Shown here piece by piece: positions 17,770 to 27,689 of a stretch of 64,000 nt of DNA. The stretch is from Streptococcus parasanguinis (GTDB lineage Bacteria; Bacillota; Bacilli; Lactobacillales; Streptococcaceae): the NCBI RefSeq assembly GCF_018499505.1, contig NZ_JAHDAC010000002.1, forward strand, positions 241,865-305,864, read 5' to 3'. The position numbers and the translations under genes were made by a program. Position 1 is the first letter of the stretch; every line of letters starts with the position of its first letter. Under the pieces are notes generated by a model that saw only the letters and a program-made list of their open reading frames with translations, ran no database searches and was not told the origin of the DNA.

Positions 17770-19510
17770 TCAGCTTTCCCTCCATTTCTTCTGATAATTG
17801 TTGGGCTTGGTAGGTTTCATAGTACCAACCTTTTTGAGCCATTAATTCCTCGTGATTTCCTCGCTCCTTGATTTGTCCATTCTCCATTACCAGAATCAAA
17901 TCCGCATGAACGATCGCTGATAGGCGGTGGGCTGTGATGATCGTTGTTTTCCCCTTGCGTTCCTGCTTCATATTTTCAATGATTTGGTGCTCCGTTTTAG
18001 CATCTACTGCAGACAGGGAATCATCCAAGATTAAGATCTCAGGATTCATGACCAAAGCACGACTCATGGCAATCCGTTGCTTTTGCCCGCCAGAAAGAGT
18101 AACCCCTCTCTCTCCCAGCACTGTCTCCATCTGGTCTGGCATAGCCAAGACGTCCTCATAGACCCCACTCGTTCTTAGCGCTTTTATCAGCTCTTCTTCC
18201 TTGATCTGCGGATCCGAAAAAGCTACATTCTCGCGAATAGTCATGGCAAAGAGAATCTGATCTTGAGGGACGTAGCCGATCAAGCTTCGAAGATCTTCTA
18301 AGCGATAATGTTTAATGGAGATCCCATTTAGCAAGATATCTCCCTGCTCCAAGTCATGCTCTCTGAGTAAGAGGCGCAACAAGGTGGTCTTTCCAGATCC
18401 AGTTGGACCCACAATCCCAAGGGTTTGCCCTTTTTCTAAATGAAAAGTAACCTTTTCAAGAACCGGCTCTTTCTCATAGGCGAATTCTTTAATGTTATAT
18501 TCCAGATCGCCATTTTGAATGACTGTGACTGGTTGACTCGGATCTTGAATATCAGGTATTTCTGCTAAAAGTGTCTCAACCCGATCAAAGGAGACGCTAG
18601 CACGCTGACTAATATTAAACAAGAAGCCCATGGCTTGAAAGGGCCAGATGAGCATATTAAGATAGGTAATAAAGGTTACGATTTGTCCAACCGTCAGGCT
18701 CCCTTCCTGAACAAATAGTCCCCCGAAGTAGAGCGTCAAGACATAGGAGAGACCGACAAAAAGAAGAGTGGTCGGATCAAACAAAGCACTGTAACCGGCG
18801 GAAGTCATATTTTTTCGAAAGACCATCTGATTGGTCTTTTCAAAAGCCCGAATCTCATCTGACTGAAAGCCAAAAGATTTGGTCACCTTAACCCCTGATA
18901 CTGATTCCTGAACAAAGTTGTTCAGCTCTGAGAAGCCTTCTTGGGCCTCTTTAAAGGCTTGGTGGTTTTTGCGTCCAATGGCTGAAGTCACTACCACCAT
19001 AACCGGTAGGGGCAAAATAGCCAAGAGGGTTAAGCGCCAATCAATCATGAAAAACATGCTGACTAGGGTCACCAAGGCTGTCACAGAAGCATCTACAGCA
19101 AACATAACCCCACCACCAGCAAATATGGTTACCGCATTGATATCATTAGTAGCATGGGCCATGAGATCCCCTGTCCGATAACGCTGATAAAAAGATGGAG
19201 ACATGAGCGTAAATTGCTTGAACAAACGGTAACGCAAGATCCGAGCCAACTTATTGGCCGTCCCAAAAATATAGCGTCTCCAAACAAAACGAAGTCCATA
19301 CATGGCTAGAGCTGCGAGGACCAAAAGGGCAATATCCATAACTAACTGCCCCAGTGTAAGCCTTCTTTTATCGATCAAATCAATCACAAGTCCCATGATT
19401 CTTGGAGGAATGAGATTTAAAAAGCTAACCAAGATCAAGGACCCTATCCCGATCAAGTATCGCTTCTTCTCTAAATTAAAAAACCAAGATAATTTCCTCA
19501 ACAGATTCAT
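17756..19510 (-). CDS. Heterodimeric ABC exporter, ATP-binding/permease subunit (first gene of pair 2)
   Basis: 584 residues when started at ATG 19510 (MNLLRKLSWFF...). A longer frame to 19585 exists but would run into the upstream YjbR-family gene and lacks a binding site. Membrane domain, then Walker A GPTGSGKTT (about 368), canonical LSGGQKQR, and Walker B LILDDSLSAVD with aspartate in place of the catalytic glutamate. With its partner this predicts one degenerate and one working ATP site. The start lies one base after the upstream gene's stop, so the three genes 20177-16015 form one operon. Confidence 0.88.
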   Translation of the reverse strand: MNLLRKLSWFFNLEKKRYLIGIGSLILVSFLNLIPPRIMGLVIDLIDKRRLTLGQLVMDIALLVLAALAMYGLRFVWRRYIFGTANKLARILRYRLFKQFTLMSPSFYQRYRTGDLMAHATNDINAVTIFAGGGVMFAVDASVTALVTLVSMFFMIDWRLTLLAILPLPVMVVVTSAIGRKNHQAFKEAQEGFSELNNFVQESVSGVKVTKSFGFQSDEIRAFEKTNQMVFRKNMTSAGYSALFDPTTLLFVGLSYVLTLYFGGLFVQEGSLTVGQIVTFITYLNMLIWPFQAMGFLFNISQRASVSFDRVETLLAEIPDIQDPSQPVTVIQNGDLEYNIKEFAYEKEPVLEKVTFHLEKGQTLGIVGPTGSGKTTLLRLLLREHDLEQGDILLNGISIKHYRLEDLRSLIGYVPQDQILFAMTIRENVAFSDPQIKEEELIKALRTSGVYEDVLAMPDQMETVLGERGVTLSGGQKQRIAMSRALVMNPEILILDDSLSAVDAKTEHQIIENMKQERKGKTTIITAHRLSAIVHADLILVMENGQIKERGNHEELMAQKGWYYETYQAQQLSEEMEGKLNENI

Positions 19511-19511
19511 C

Positions 19512-20177
19512 TTATTTCCCCTTTTTGGTGAGGTGCCAGCTACTATCCACCAGAGCAAACAAGTCCTCATCAGCAATTGTTCCATCTAAGGGGATACTCA
19601 CCCAATATTTTTTATTCATATGAAAAGCTGGATAAATCCCCTTCTGCTGGATGAAATGGGCTACCAGATCAGACTTAACATTCAAAACTTCTATTTTCCC
19701 AGACTTGCCAGCATCCAGTTTTTTCCAATCAATGGTCATAAAGACACCATACCACTTGAGGGTGTCTCGGTGGCGAATGGCACCGGATTCCGGAGATCTC
19801 TCCCACAAATACTCAATCGTTCCCTGATAGTGCAGGGAGATATAGGACATGAGACGCTTGGCTTGAGGATAAAGAAATTCTTCTACCTCAAAACAAGCTT
19901 GCCGAATCCTTGCGAGACTTTCCTGGCAGGCTTCCCTGACTTGGCCGACGAAATTTCCTTGTAGCTGTTCCAGATGGATCTGGATATACTCCTCCCCTGT
20001 ATCCTGATCATAGACCTGAAAAGAAATCTTCTGGTCGCAAACTCTGACTTTTAAGAGAAAAGTGTCCGATAAGACGGGACACTGGTACTCATAACCTGCT
20101 TCTCTCTTTTCAAATCCATAAGCCAATCCCTTTTCTGGCTGAAAGGTGTAGCGGTCAAAATAATGCTCTAAAAACAT
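19512..20177 (-). CDS. MmcQ/YjbR family protein
   Basis: 221 residues from ATG 20177, chosen because AAGGGAGAG lies at ideal distance; upstream in-frame starts lack a site. The C-terminal half has the YjbR/MmcQ pattern (RHRDTLKWYGVFMTIDWKKLD, NVKSDLVAHFIQQKGIYPAFHMNKKYWVSIPLDGTI, LFALVDSSWHLT). The N-terminal half (FLEHYFDRYTFQPEKGLAYGFEKREAGYEYQCPV) is an extra region found in longer members. Family members have a double-wing DNA-binding-like fold but no agreed function. It is tightly coupled to the exporter pair, which suggests a role linked to that transporter, but this is inference. Confidence 0.8.
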   Translation of the reverse strand: MFLEHYFDRYTFQPEKGLAYGFEKREAGYEYQCPVLSDTFLLKVRVCDQKISFQVYDQDTGEEYIQIHLEQLQGNFVGQVREACQESLARIRQACFEVEEFLYPQAKRLMSYISLHYQGTIEYLWERSPESGAIRHRDTLKWYGVFMTIDWKKLDAGKSGKIEVLNVKSDLVAHFIQQKGIYPAFHMNKKYWVSIPLDGTIADEDLFALVDSSWHLTKKGK

Positions 20178-20280
20178 TTTCTCTCCCTTATTCATTTTTG
20201 CACTAGAAGAGGCTGGAAACAACGTCCCCAACCTTGATAACGGATCTTCAAAACTACTTTAAGCAGTGATCGTTTCTTTT

Positions 20281-20916
20281 TTAAAACACAATGCGCGTGC
20301 CATGCAGTTGACAAACGCCCAATTGCTCCAAAAAGAGCTGACGATTGTCAAGGGTCACACCTCCACCTGGCAGGATCTGAATCTTTCCCATAGCCGCATC
20401 TAATAAACGATGATAGTGTGCAAAACGTTGCTCTAGTGGGTCACCTGGACTTCCAGCTCGTGTTAAAATGCGGGCTACACCCTGATCAGAAAGCCACTCA
20501 ATCGCTTCTAGCTGATCTGTATGAGCTAACTCATCAAAGGCCATATGAAAGACCACCTCTGCCTCTTCACAGGCTGCTAGTAAAAGCTGCATGACCCTCT
20601 GGTCCAACTTTCGATCGCTCGTCAGCGCCCCCAGCACAAAACAAGTAACCCCTATTTCTTTCGCAGCACGAATATCCGCTAGCATAGCTTCGACTTCCAG
20701 ATCAGTGAAGACAAAATCTCCACCACGGGGCCGGATAATGACACATAGATCCACGGACTTCTCTCTTGTCAGTTTGAGCGCTTCATTGATCACACCTATA
20801 CTCGGTGTAGTCCCGCCTACTGCCAGGTTGTCGCACAGTTCAATGCGACCTGCCCCAGCAGCAATCGCCTTATCAATATAAGTTAAATTCTCTGCACAAA
20901 ATTCAAAGACAAGCAT
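20281..20916 (-). CDS. cutC: CutC family copper homeostasis protein
   Basis: 211-residue TIM-barrel protein of the CutC family, historically linked to copper tolerance and possibly copper binding. Characteristic stretches are EFCAENLTYIDKAIAAGAGRIELCDNLAVGGTTPS near the N-terminus, VIIRPRGGDFVF, FHMAFDE and the C-terminal ILPGGGVTLDN. A binding site (GGAG) precedes ATG 20916. No copper sensor or copper ATPase is nearby, so its true role here is uncertain. Confidence 0.9.
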   Translation of the reverse strand: MLVFEFCAENLTYIDKAIAAGAGRIELCDNLAVGGTTPSIGVINEALKLTREKSVDLCVIIRPRGGDFVFTDLEVEAMLADIRAAKEIGVTCFVLGALTSDRKLDQRVMQLLLAACEEAEVVFHMAFDELAHTDQLEAIEWLSDQGVARILTRAGSPGDPLEQRFAHYHRLLDAAMGKIQILPGGGVTLDNRQLFLEQLGVCQLHGTRIVF

Positions 20917-20937
20917 GACAACTCCAATTACAAAGAC

Positions 20938-21540
20938 TTAAAACAAGGATATACTAACCGTTACCTTAGCATTGCCATTTTCCACTCTCGCTTTTGAGAT
21001 ACTATAGCCTGCTTGAGGAATCTCAAGGGTGATTTGATCACCATTCACTGTAAAGCCGCCTCCATTTTGATTGGATTGATCTTTCAAATAGTTGAGAACC
21101 AAGAATTTTGGAATGGGCATTTTCCCTAATTTAGCACCAGTCACAGTCAAATTCATGACATTGTTTTCGACTTGACCGGTCATGGTTAAATCTAGATAGC
21201 TATCGACTGGCCCTAAGGAAACAGGAACTTTGACGTGAAGGTCATTGCCATCCATTCCTAGTGCCATCTTTTGATAGTCAGAATTGTCAAGAGCGGAACC
21301 AGCACTTGTTTTTACGACCTGACTCAATTGTACAGAATTGAGACTTAGCTCAGTTGAGAGCCCTTCAGTGCTCACAGAGGCGTTTGAAACTGCATTTTGA
21401 GCCAGCTCAATCAAAGAACTCCCTGCCTGCACATTTCTCAGTTGCTCTCCTTCAGGAATGGATCCCGGAACCAACAAGGCCACTAATAAAATAAATAGAA
21501 CAATAAATATGCCAATCAGGCGTCTTATCCATTTAAACAT
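20938..21540 (-). CDS. YpmS-like DUF2140 membrane-anchored protein
   Basis: 200 residues from ATG 21540, which is preceded by GGAGG; the longer frame to 21621 has no site. A single N-terminal helix (IGIFIVLFILLVALLVPGSI) anchors an outside domain containing LHVKVPVSLGPVDSYLDLTMTGQV and a C-terminal beta-rich part (QITLEIPQAGYSISKARVENG), the pattern of YpmS/DUF2140. Function unknown. cutC follows 21 bp downstream, so the two are probably co-transcribed. Confidence 0.78.
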   Translation of the reverse strand: MFKWIRRLIGIFIVLFILLVALLVPGSIPEGEQLRNVQAGSSLIELAQNAVSNASVSTEGLSTELSLNSVQLSQVVKTSAGSALDNSDYQKMALGMDGNDLHVKVPVSLGPVDSYLDLTMTGQVENNVMNLTVTGAKLGKMPIPKFLVLNYLKDQSNQNGGGFTVNGDQITLEIPQAGYSISKARVENGNAKVTVSISLF

Positions 21541-21628
21541 CTGTTCCTCCAATACATGAAAAGTTGTACTCCTATTGTACATTAATTCAAAAGAAATTGC
21601 GACTAAGAGGGGCCTATACAAAGCAAAA

Positions 21629-21805
21629 GAGAGCGTGGGACAGAAATCGGTAATTCGTTAGAATTCGATTTCGTCGTTCCACCTCCGCACAGTTGAGTAG
21701 GGCTGTAAAAGCTGATAAAATCAGCGTAGTAGAGCCCACTCAACCACTGCGTCTTACTCGACAATCCAAAAACAATTGAGAGGCTAGGACTTTTGTCCCA
21801 ACCTC
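21629..21805 (+). repeat. Structured ~175-bp interspersed element, copy B
   Basis: Nearly identical to copy A, with a few substitutions: GTGGGAC faces a GTTCCAC partner, and the third hairpin CTCGA/TTGAG uses a G-T pair. The 3' hairpin GAGGCTAGGAC-TTTT-GTCCCAACCTC lies 10 bp from the stop of the nucleoside permease gene and, read on the minus strand, could act as its terminator. Confidence 0.85.
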
Positions 21806-21815
21806 TCTCTGTGCA

Positions 21816-22772
21816 TTATTTCGATTTAATGTAGTTAACACCATCTGCTTTAGGCGCAACTGCTTGTCCGAAGAAGGCTGCCAAGACAACCATGGTCAAG
21901 ACGTAAGGCGCAATTTGCAAGTAGATGGATGGGATACCTTTAAGCAAAGGCAGTTGATTCCCGATAACAGCCAAACTTTGTGAAGCTCCAAAGAAGAGAC
22001 TAGCAAGCATGGCCCCGATTGGGTTCCATTTCCCGAAAATCATAGCCGCAAGGGCAATAAATCCAGGACCTACAATAGTCGTCACCGCGAAGTTAACAGA
22101 AACTGACTGAGCGTAAATGGCTCCTCCGATTCCTGCAAGGGCACCTGAGATCATCACTCCTAAGTAGCGCATTCTATATACATTGATTCCCAATGTATCT
22201 GCTGCTTGTGGGTGTTCACCAACTGAACGAAGACGCAATCCAAATTTCGTCTTGAACATGATAAACCAAGCAAAGAATGAAAAGAGAATCGCAACCCAAC
22301 CAATGATGCTGGCATTGTTGAAGAAAATATTCCCAATCACCGGAATTTTAGATAAGACTGGAATCGATGTTTTCCCAAAGGCAACTTTGATATTATCAGT
22401 TTGTCCCTTGTTGTACATCGCTTTAACAAGGAAGACCGCCAATGGAGGTGCCATCAAGTTCAATACTGTACCTGAGACGATATGGTCAGCACGGAAATGA
22501 ATGGTTGCCACCGCGTGAATCAAGGAGAAGAATACTCCAATCCCTGCAGCAACGATCAGGGACAACCATGGTGTCAAACTTCCTAACTCAGGCTCAAAAG
22601 TCAAGTTAAAGACAATACCTGAGAAGGCTCCCATAACCATGATTCCTTCCAGACCAACGTTAACAACCCCAGCGTGTTCTGAGTATGCTCCTCCGATACT
22701 TGTGAAGATCAGCGGCGCTGCATACACAATCATAGAGGAAACAAGAATACTTAAAATCGTTACAATACTCAT
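21816..22772 (-). CDS. Nucleoside ABC transporter permease (NupQ type)
   Basis: 318-residue membrane protein of the BPD_transp_2 family (relatives: RbsC, YufQ/NupQ). About eight or nine helices, with the conserved AVGEHPQAADTLGINVYRMRYLGVMISGALAGIGGAIYAQ loop (about 195-235) that contacts the ATPase. It starts by one-base overlap (TAATG) with the partner permease gene. With the ATPase and BMP lipoprotein upstream it forms a nucleoside importer like pneumococcal PnrA system or Bacillus NupNOPQ. It is the last gene of the long salvage operon. Confidence 0.92.
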   Translation of the reverse strand: MSIVTILSILVSSMIVYAAPLIFTSIGGAYSEHAGVVNVGLEGIMVMGAFSGIVFNLTFEPELGSLTPWLSLIVAAGIGVFFSLIHAVATIHFRADHIVSGTVLNLMAPPLAVFLVKAMYNKGQTDNIKVAFGKTSIPVLSKIPVIGNIFFNNASIIGWVAILFSFFAWFIMFKTKFGLRLRSVGEHPQAADTLGINVYRMRYLGVMISGALAGIGGAIYAQSVSVNFAVTTIVGPGFIALAAMIFGKWNPIGAMLASLFFGASQSLAVIGNQLPLLKGIPSIYLQIAPYVLTMVVLAAFFGQAVAPKADGVNYIKSK

Positions 22773-23833
22773 TAGTTTGCTCCTCCTTTTTTAGCTGAAC
22801 GCATCGAGATCATCTTTTCAATAATGTAGTGGGCACATACGAAGAAGATAATAGATGCTGTCACAATTTGAACGACTTCTTCAGGGATGGCAGCTGGCTT
22901 CATACCAACTCCTCCAATTTGAAGCGCTCCAAACAAGAAGGCAGCAAATGGAATACCAATTGGTGAATTCATCGCAAGAAGGGCAACGGCCATTCCGTTA
23001 AATCCAACACTCATCGAGCTGGTTTGAACATAGACATTTGAGTAAATCCCCAGACCTTCTGCTACGCCACCGATACCAGCAAGAGCACCAGAAATGATCA
23101 TAGAAAGGATAATGGTCCGTTTTGCAGACATCCCAGCATATTCTGCCGCATTCGCATTGAGACCAACGGCACGGATTTCAAAACCAAGTGTTGTTTTCTT
23201 CATCAAGAACCAGATGACCACCACTGCGATGATGGCAAAGAAGATCCCGATGTTCATTTGTGATTTGTCCGTCAAATTACGCAACCACTCCGTCTGGTAG
23301 ACAGCGTTGGCTCCCACATCAATGGTTGAGTCCTTGTTTTTCATCAAGGAAGCTGGGAAGCTATGAATCAAGGCATTCCCACCATAGAGAACAATGTAGT
23401 TCATCATAATGGTGATGATGACCTCACTGGTTCCGAGATATGCACGAAGGAAACCAGGAATCGCTCCAATAAATCCACCTGAGATAGCCGCAATCAAAAC
23501 GGTCATCGGAATCATCAGTAAGCGAGGCATATTTGGGAAGGAAAGGGCAAACCAAGTCGCCATGATCCATCCTGCAAAAGCCTGACCAGGAAGTCCAACG
23601 TTAAAGAAGCCGGCCCGGCTAGCTACTGAAAACCCAAGAGCAACCAAAATCAGTGGCCCCATGGCACGGGAAATATTTCCCCAACTCTTAATCGAACCAA
23701 AGGCTTTTTTAAACAGCAATTCATATCCCCAAAGGGCATCATAGCTGAAGGCCCACATAATAATGGCACCCAAGACCAATCCTAAAAGGACAGACACCAA
23801 TGGAACGGCAATTTGTTTTAAATTCTTATTCAT
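22772..23833 (-). CDS. Nucleoside ABC transporter permease (NupP type)
   Basis: 353-residue membrane protein of the BPD_transp_2 family. The conserved coupling region is FEIRAVGLNANAAEYAGMSAKRTIILSMIISGALAGIGGVAEGLG (about 215-260). It overlaps the ATPase gene by 8 bp and the second permease by 1 bp, consistent with a fixed transporter stoichiometry. Partner of the NupQ-type permease. Confidence 0.92.
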   Translation of the reverse strand: MNKNLKQIAVPLVSVLLGLVLGAIIMWAFSYDALWGYELLFKKAFGSIKSWGNISRAMGPLILVALGFSVASRAGFFNVGLPGQAFAGWIMATWFALSFPNMPRLLMIPMTVLIAAISGGFIGAIPGFLRAYLGTSEVIITIMMNYIVLYGGNALIHSFPASLMKNKDSTIDVGANAVYQTEWLRNLTDKSQMNIGIFFAIIAVVVIWFLMKKTTLGFEIRAVGLNANAAEYAGMSAKRTIILSMIISGALAGIGGVAEGLGIYSNVYVQTSSMSVGFNGMAVALLAMNSPIGIPFAAFLFGALQIGGVGMKPAAIPEEVVQIVTASIIFFVCAHYIIEKMISMRSAKKGGAN

Positions 23834-25361
23834 TTGATGCTCCCTCCTTTACTTGGCCTCCTGCCATGAGGATTCCAAGTTCTTGCTTATTCGTTGTTTC
23901 AGGGGTTACGATCCCTTGGATCTTCCCATCATGAATAACCGCAATACGGTCAGAAACATTCAAAATTTCATCTAATTCAAAGCTGACAACCAGAACAGCT
24001 TTTCCATTATCCCGTTCTTGAATCAAACGTTTGTGAATATATTCGATCGCTCCAACGTCCAATCCACGAGTCGGCTGGCTAACGATCAAGAGATCCGGAT
24101 CACGATCGATTTCGCGAGCGATAATGGCTTTTTGCTGGTTCCCTCCAGAGAGAGCCTTAGCAGGTACCACTTCACTGGCTGCACGAACGTCAAACTCTTC
24201 CATCAACTTCTTGGCATAAGAGGTAATATTTGGATAATTCAAAATACCATTCTTGCTAAGAGGTTCTTTATAATAGGTTTGAAGGGCAATGTTTTCAGAG
24301 ATCATCATATCAAGGACTAATCCATCCCGATGACGGTCTTCAGGGACGTGTCCTACCTTCATTTCTGTGATTTGACGTGGACGAAGTCCTACAACATCCT
24401 TGCCTTTAATCTTGATTGAACCGGATTTTACCTTCCGTAGTCCTGTAATCGCTTGGATCAACTCAGACTGACCATTCCCGTCAATCCCTGCAATCCCGAC
24501 GATTTCACCAGCACGAAGTTCCAGTGACAAATTCTTAACAGCTGGGACTCCTCGGTTTTCGTTTACAACCAAGTTTTCGATCGACAAGACGACTTCTTTC
24601 GGTTGAGAAGGACCTTTCTCCGTTTTAAAGGAAACAGAACGACCGACCATCATTTCGGCCAAGTCTTGGTTGGTAGCTCCACCAATCTCGACTGTCTCAA
24701 TTGATTTCCCACGACGGATAACCGTTACCCGGTCTGAAACAGCACGGATTTCATCCAACTTGTGCGTAATCAAGATAATAGATTTTCCTTCATTTGCCAA
24801 GTTCTTCATGATTGTCATCAATTCTTCGATTTCAGCTGGTGTCAACACCGCAGTTGGTTCATCGAAGATTAGGATGTCGGCTCCACGATAAAGCGTCTTT
24901 AAAATTTCCACACGTTGCTGCGCACCGACGGAAATATCCTCAACTTTAGCATTTGGATCCACTGCTAAGCCATATTTTTTAGACAAATCAAGGATATCTT
25001 GACTGGCTTTCTTAAGATCCAAAATACCATGTTTAGTGGTTTCAGACCCAAGGATGATATTTTCAGCAACAGTGAAGGCTTCAACCAACATAAAGTGTTG
25101 GTGCACCATTCCAATTCCTAAAGAGGCTGCTTTTGAAGGTGAGTCTAGGTTAACAGTTTTTCCATTTACCACGATGTCTCCGCTAGTTGGTTCCAACAAA
25201 CCAGCCAACATATTCATCAGGGTAGATTTCCCTGCACCATTTTCTCCAAGAAGTGCATGGATTTCACCTTTGCGCAACTGAAGATTAATCTTGTCATTTG
25301 CTACAAAGTCACCAAATTTTTTGGTAATCTCACGCATTTCGATGACATATTCGTGTGTCAT
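23826..25361 (-). CDS. Nucleoside ABC transporter ATP-binding protein (duplicated ATPase)
   Basis: 511 residues with two ATPase domains in tandem, as in RbsA/NupO. Domain 1 has Walker A GENGAGKST (about 38) and Walker B ILIFDEPTAVL. Domain 2 has a degenerate Walker A GIDGNGQSE, signature LSGGNQQK and LIVSQPTRGLD in place of Walker B, as is usual in this family. Provides energy for the two adjacent permeases. About 135 bp separate it from the BMP lipoprotein gene; I see no strong terminator there, so it is likely the same operon. Confidence 0.93.
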   Translation of the reverse strand: MTHEYVIEMREITKKFGDFVANDKINLQLRKGEIHALLGENGAGKSTLMNMLAGLLEPTSGDIVVNGKTVNLDSPSKAASLGIGMVHQHFMLVEAFTVAENIILGSETTKHGILDLKKASQDILDLSKKYGLAVDPNAKVEDISVGAQQRVEILKTLYRGADILIFDEPTAVLTPAEIEELMTIMKNLANEGKSIILITHKLDEIRAVSDRVTVIRRGKSIETVEIGGATNQDLAEMMVGRSVSFKTEKGPSQPKEVVLSIENLVVNENRGVPAVKNLSLELRAGEIVGIAGIDGNGQSELIQAITGLRKVKSGSIKIKGKDVVGLRPRQITEMKVGHVPEDRHRDGLVLDMMISENIALQTYYKEPLSKNGILNYPNITSYAKKLMEEFDVRAASEVVPAKALSGGNQQKAIIAREIDRDPDLLIVSQPTRGLDVGAIEYIHKRLIQERDNGKAVLVVSFELDEILNVSDRIAVIHDGKIQGIVTPETTNKQELGILMAGGQVKEGASNE

Positions 25362-25496
25362 GTGGGGTGTTTCCTTTCAAATCAATTTTTATTTCAATAA
25401 AACCTATTAGGACAGCTAATAGATTTTACTGAGACAAAAATGTCTCAATTTATTAAAAGGAACGGCCCTTGAAGGTCGGGCCGATCCAATCAATGA

Positions 25497-26558
25497 TTAT
25501 TTTTCAGGAACTTTAAGTGACCCGTCAAGGATCTTAGCTTTAGCGTCTTCGACAGCTTTTTTAGCTTCTGCAGAAAGATTGTCAGTTGTCAAGTCAACTC
25601 CACCATCTTTCAAGCTATAAGTAATCACTTTACCGCCAGGGAATTTACCATCAGCAGTTTTCTTAGCCAAGTCTTTTACAGATTCTCCGACTTTCTTCAA
25701 GCTTGAAGCCAATACAAAGTTAGATTTTTTACCATCTTTAGAAGTGTATTCACCTTCAGCTTTTTGGTCACGGTCAACACCAAGAACCCAAACTTTTTCG
25801 TCTTCATTTTTCTTCTCGTTCAAGTCTTTAGCTTCAGAGAAGACACCTGCACCAGTACCACCAGCTACTTGGTAGATAACGTCTGCACCTGCAGCATATT
25901 GTGCAGCAGCAATTGTTTTACCTTTAGCAGAGTCACCGAATGAACCAGCGTAGTCTACTTGAACTTTGATAGATGGGTCAACAGATTTAACACCAGCTTC
26001 AAATCCAGCGCGGAAACGAGTGATAACTTCACTTTCCATACCACCTACAAAACCAACTTGTTTAGTTTTTGTAGTTTTCGCAGCAGCGATACCAGCAAGG
26101 TAACCAGCTTCGTTATCGGCATAAACAGCAGATGCTACGTTCTTTTGTCCTTCAATACGGTCATCGATGATGACATAGTTCACATCTTGGTTGTCTTTTG
26201 CAGCTTTTTTAACAGAGTCGCTCAAGGCAAAACCAACACCAAAGATCAATTTGTAGTCGTTAGAAACAGCTTCATCAAGGTTTGTCGCATATTGAGATTC
26301 ATCTGTTGATTGGAAGTAGTCAAATCCGTTCCCTTTAGAAAGACCGTTTTCTTTACCCCAAGCTTGCAAACCTTCCCAAGCAGATTGGTTGAATGATTTG
26401 TCATCCACACCACCAGTATCGGTAATGATAGCAGCTTTCAAATCTGTTTTAGATTCTGAGTTTGCGCTATCTTTTTTAGACGCACGATTTCCACATGCTG
26501 CAAGTCCGATAGCAGCGACAGTTACTAGACCAAGGCCTAGCCATTGTTTCTTGTTCAT
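25497..26558 (-). CDS. pnrA: BMP family nucleoside-binding lipoprotein
   Basis: 353-residue surface lipoprotein that captures nucleosides for the ABC importer. The signal peptide ends in the lipobox IGLAAC (Cys about 22), followed by a Ser/Lys-rich linker and a Bmp/PnrA domain (AAIITDTGGVDDKSFNQSAWEGLQAWGKENG, VGFVGGMESEVITRFRAGFEAGV, VIYQVAGGTGAGVFSEA, WVLGVDRDQ). ATG 26558 is chosen because GGAGG precedes it; the longer frame to 26588 has no site. Homologues TmpC/PnrA bind purine and pyrimidine nucleosides. The neighbours Cdd, DeoC and Pdp agree with nucleoside specificity. Confidence 0.93.
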   Translation of the reverse strand: MNKKQWLGLGLVTVAAIGLAACGNRASKKDSANSESKTDLKAAIITDTGGVDDKSFNQSAWEGLQAWGKENGLSKGNGFDYFQSTDESQYATNLDEAVSNDYKLIFGVGFALSDSVKKAAKDNQDVNYVIIDDRIEGQKNVASAVYADNEAGYLAGIAAAKTTKTKQVGFVGGMESEVITRFRAGFEAGVKSVDPSIKVQVDYAGSFGDSAKGKTIAAAQYAAGADVIYQVAGGTGAGVFSEAKDLNEKKNEDEKVWVLGVDRDQKAEGEYTSKDGKKSNFVLASSLKKVGESVKDLAKKTADGKFPGGKVITYSLKDGGVDLTTDNLSAEAKKAVEDAKAKILDGSLKVPEK

Positions 26559-26633
26559 TACTGAACCTCCTAAATTATTGTGCAACATTGTTGCGAAGTA
26601 TTGAAAGGGTCAAAAGACCGCCTCACAGACCTA

Positions 26634-27023
26634 TTAAGTCAGGTCTGTAAAGGAATATGGAAGTAATTCCTTGACCGTCATCACGACCGTCGATTTATCT
26701 TTAGATACTAAGGTTACAGGAAGGTCTGGCTCAAAAAATTCAGCCATGACCTGGCGACAAGCACCACATGGAGAGATGGGCTTTTCTGTTTGCCCGTAGA
26801 TAATGAGTTCTTGAAACTCACGAGCTCCTTCAGAAACAGCTTTAAAAATGGCTGTCCGTTCTCCACAGTTGGTTAATCCAAAACTAGCATTTTCGATATT
26901 GACACCTGTATAGATTTCTCCATCCTTCGTTAGCAGTACAGCTCCAATTGGGAAATGAGAGTAAGGCACATAGGCTTGTTGACTCACTTCAACTGCTAAG
27001 TCAATCAACTCAGTAGTCGCCAT
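26634..27023 (-). CDS. cdd: Cytidine deaminase
   Basis: 129-residue zinc enzyme converting (deoxy)cytidine to (deoxy)uridine. The zinc and catalytic motifs are visible: [23 protein letters not shown] (Cys and Glu) and [13 protein letters not shown] (Cys-x2-Cys). Length is typical of the homotetrameric class. It overlaps deoC by 14 bp and feeds uridine/deoxyuridine to Pdp. Confidence 0.95.
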   Translation of the reverse strand: MATTELIDLAVEVSQQAYVPYSHFPIGAVLLTKDGEIYTGVNIENASFGLTNCGERTAIFKAVSEGAREFQELIIYGQTEKPISPCGACRQVMAEFFEPDLPVTLVSKDKSTVVMTVKELLPYSFTDLT

Positions 27024-27672
27024 GAGCCACCTTTCCTTCCATGATGGCTACACCAGAAGAAGTCCCGATACGGGTCGCACCAGCTTCGATAAAAGCAAGA
27101 GCATCTTCATAAGAGCGAGCACCACCAGAAGCCTTAACACCCATGTCGGATCCAACAGTTTGACGCATTAAGGCTACATCTTCTACCGTTGCTCCTCCAG
27201 TTGAGAAGCCAGTTGAAGTCTTCACAAAGTCTGCGCCAGCTAACTTAGCAATTTGACAAGCAACGATCTTTTCATCATCGGTTAAGAGACAAGTCTCAAT
27301 GATGACTTTGACCAGCTTATCACCGCTCGCTTCGACTACAGCTTGGATATCTTCCTCAACTAGTGCTAAATTCTTAGACTTAAGAGCCCCGATATTAATG
27401 ACCATGTCAATCTCATCGGCACCGTTTTGAATCGCATTTTTTGTTTCACACGCTTTGACAAATGGGGTATTTGCTCCTAAAGGAAAACCAATGACGGTAC
27501 AAACTTTAACGTCTGAATCGCGCAAGCCCTCAGCCGCAAAATTCACCCATGTCGGGTTCACACAGACACTCGCAAAATCATAAGCCTTGGCTTCTTCGAT
27601 CAGCTTTTCGATCTGTTCTTGTTGTGCATCTGGTTTTAAAATAGTGTGATCGATATATTTATTTAACTTCAT
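27010..27672 (-). CDS. deoC: Deoxyribose-phosphate aldolase
   Basis: 220-residue class I aldolase cleaving 2-deoxyribose-5-phosphate to glyceraldehyde-3-phosphate and acetaldehyde. Features: [11 protein letters not shown] at the N-terminus, [27 protein letters not shown], the Schiff-base lysine in [20 protein letters not shown] and [31 protein letters not shown]. It completes deoxynucleoside breakdown after Pdp and sits 17 bp after it. Confidence 0.96.
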   Translation of the reverse strand: MKLNKYIDHTILKPDAQQEQIEKLIEEAKAYDFASVCVNPTWVNFAAEGLRDSDVKVCTVIGFPLGANTPFVKACETKNAIQNGADEIDMVINIGALKSKNLALVEEDIQAVVEASGDKLVKVIIETCLLTDDEKIVACQIAKLAGADFVKTSTGFSTGGATVEDVALMRQTVGSDMGVKASGGARSYEDALAFIEAGATRIGTSSGVAIMEGKVAHGDY

Positions 27673-27689
27673 ATAATCTCCTGAGCTGC

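Noticed and set aside
19511..19585. Longer N-terminus for the exporter subunit starting at 19585
   Set aside because: It would overlap the upstream YjbR-type gene by 74 bp with no binding site, and the added residues do not fit the family.
26559..26633. Purine riboswitch before the BMP lipoprotein gene
   Set aside because: The gap is only 75 bp and shows no aptamer-like pairing; the gene is probably read through from cdd.
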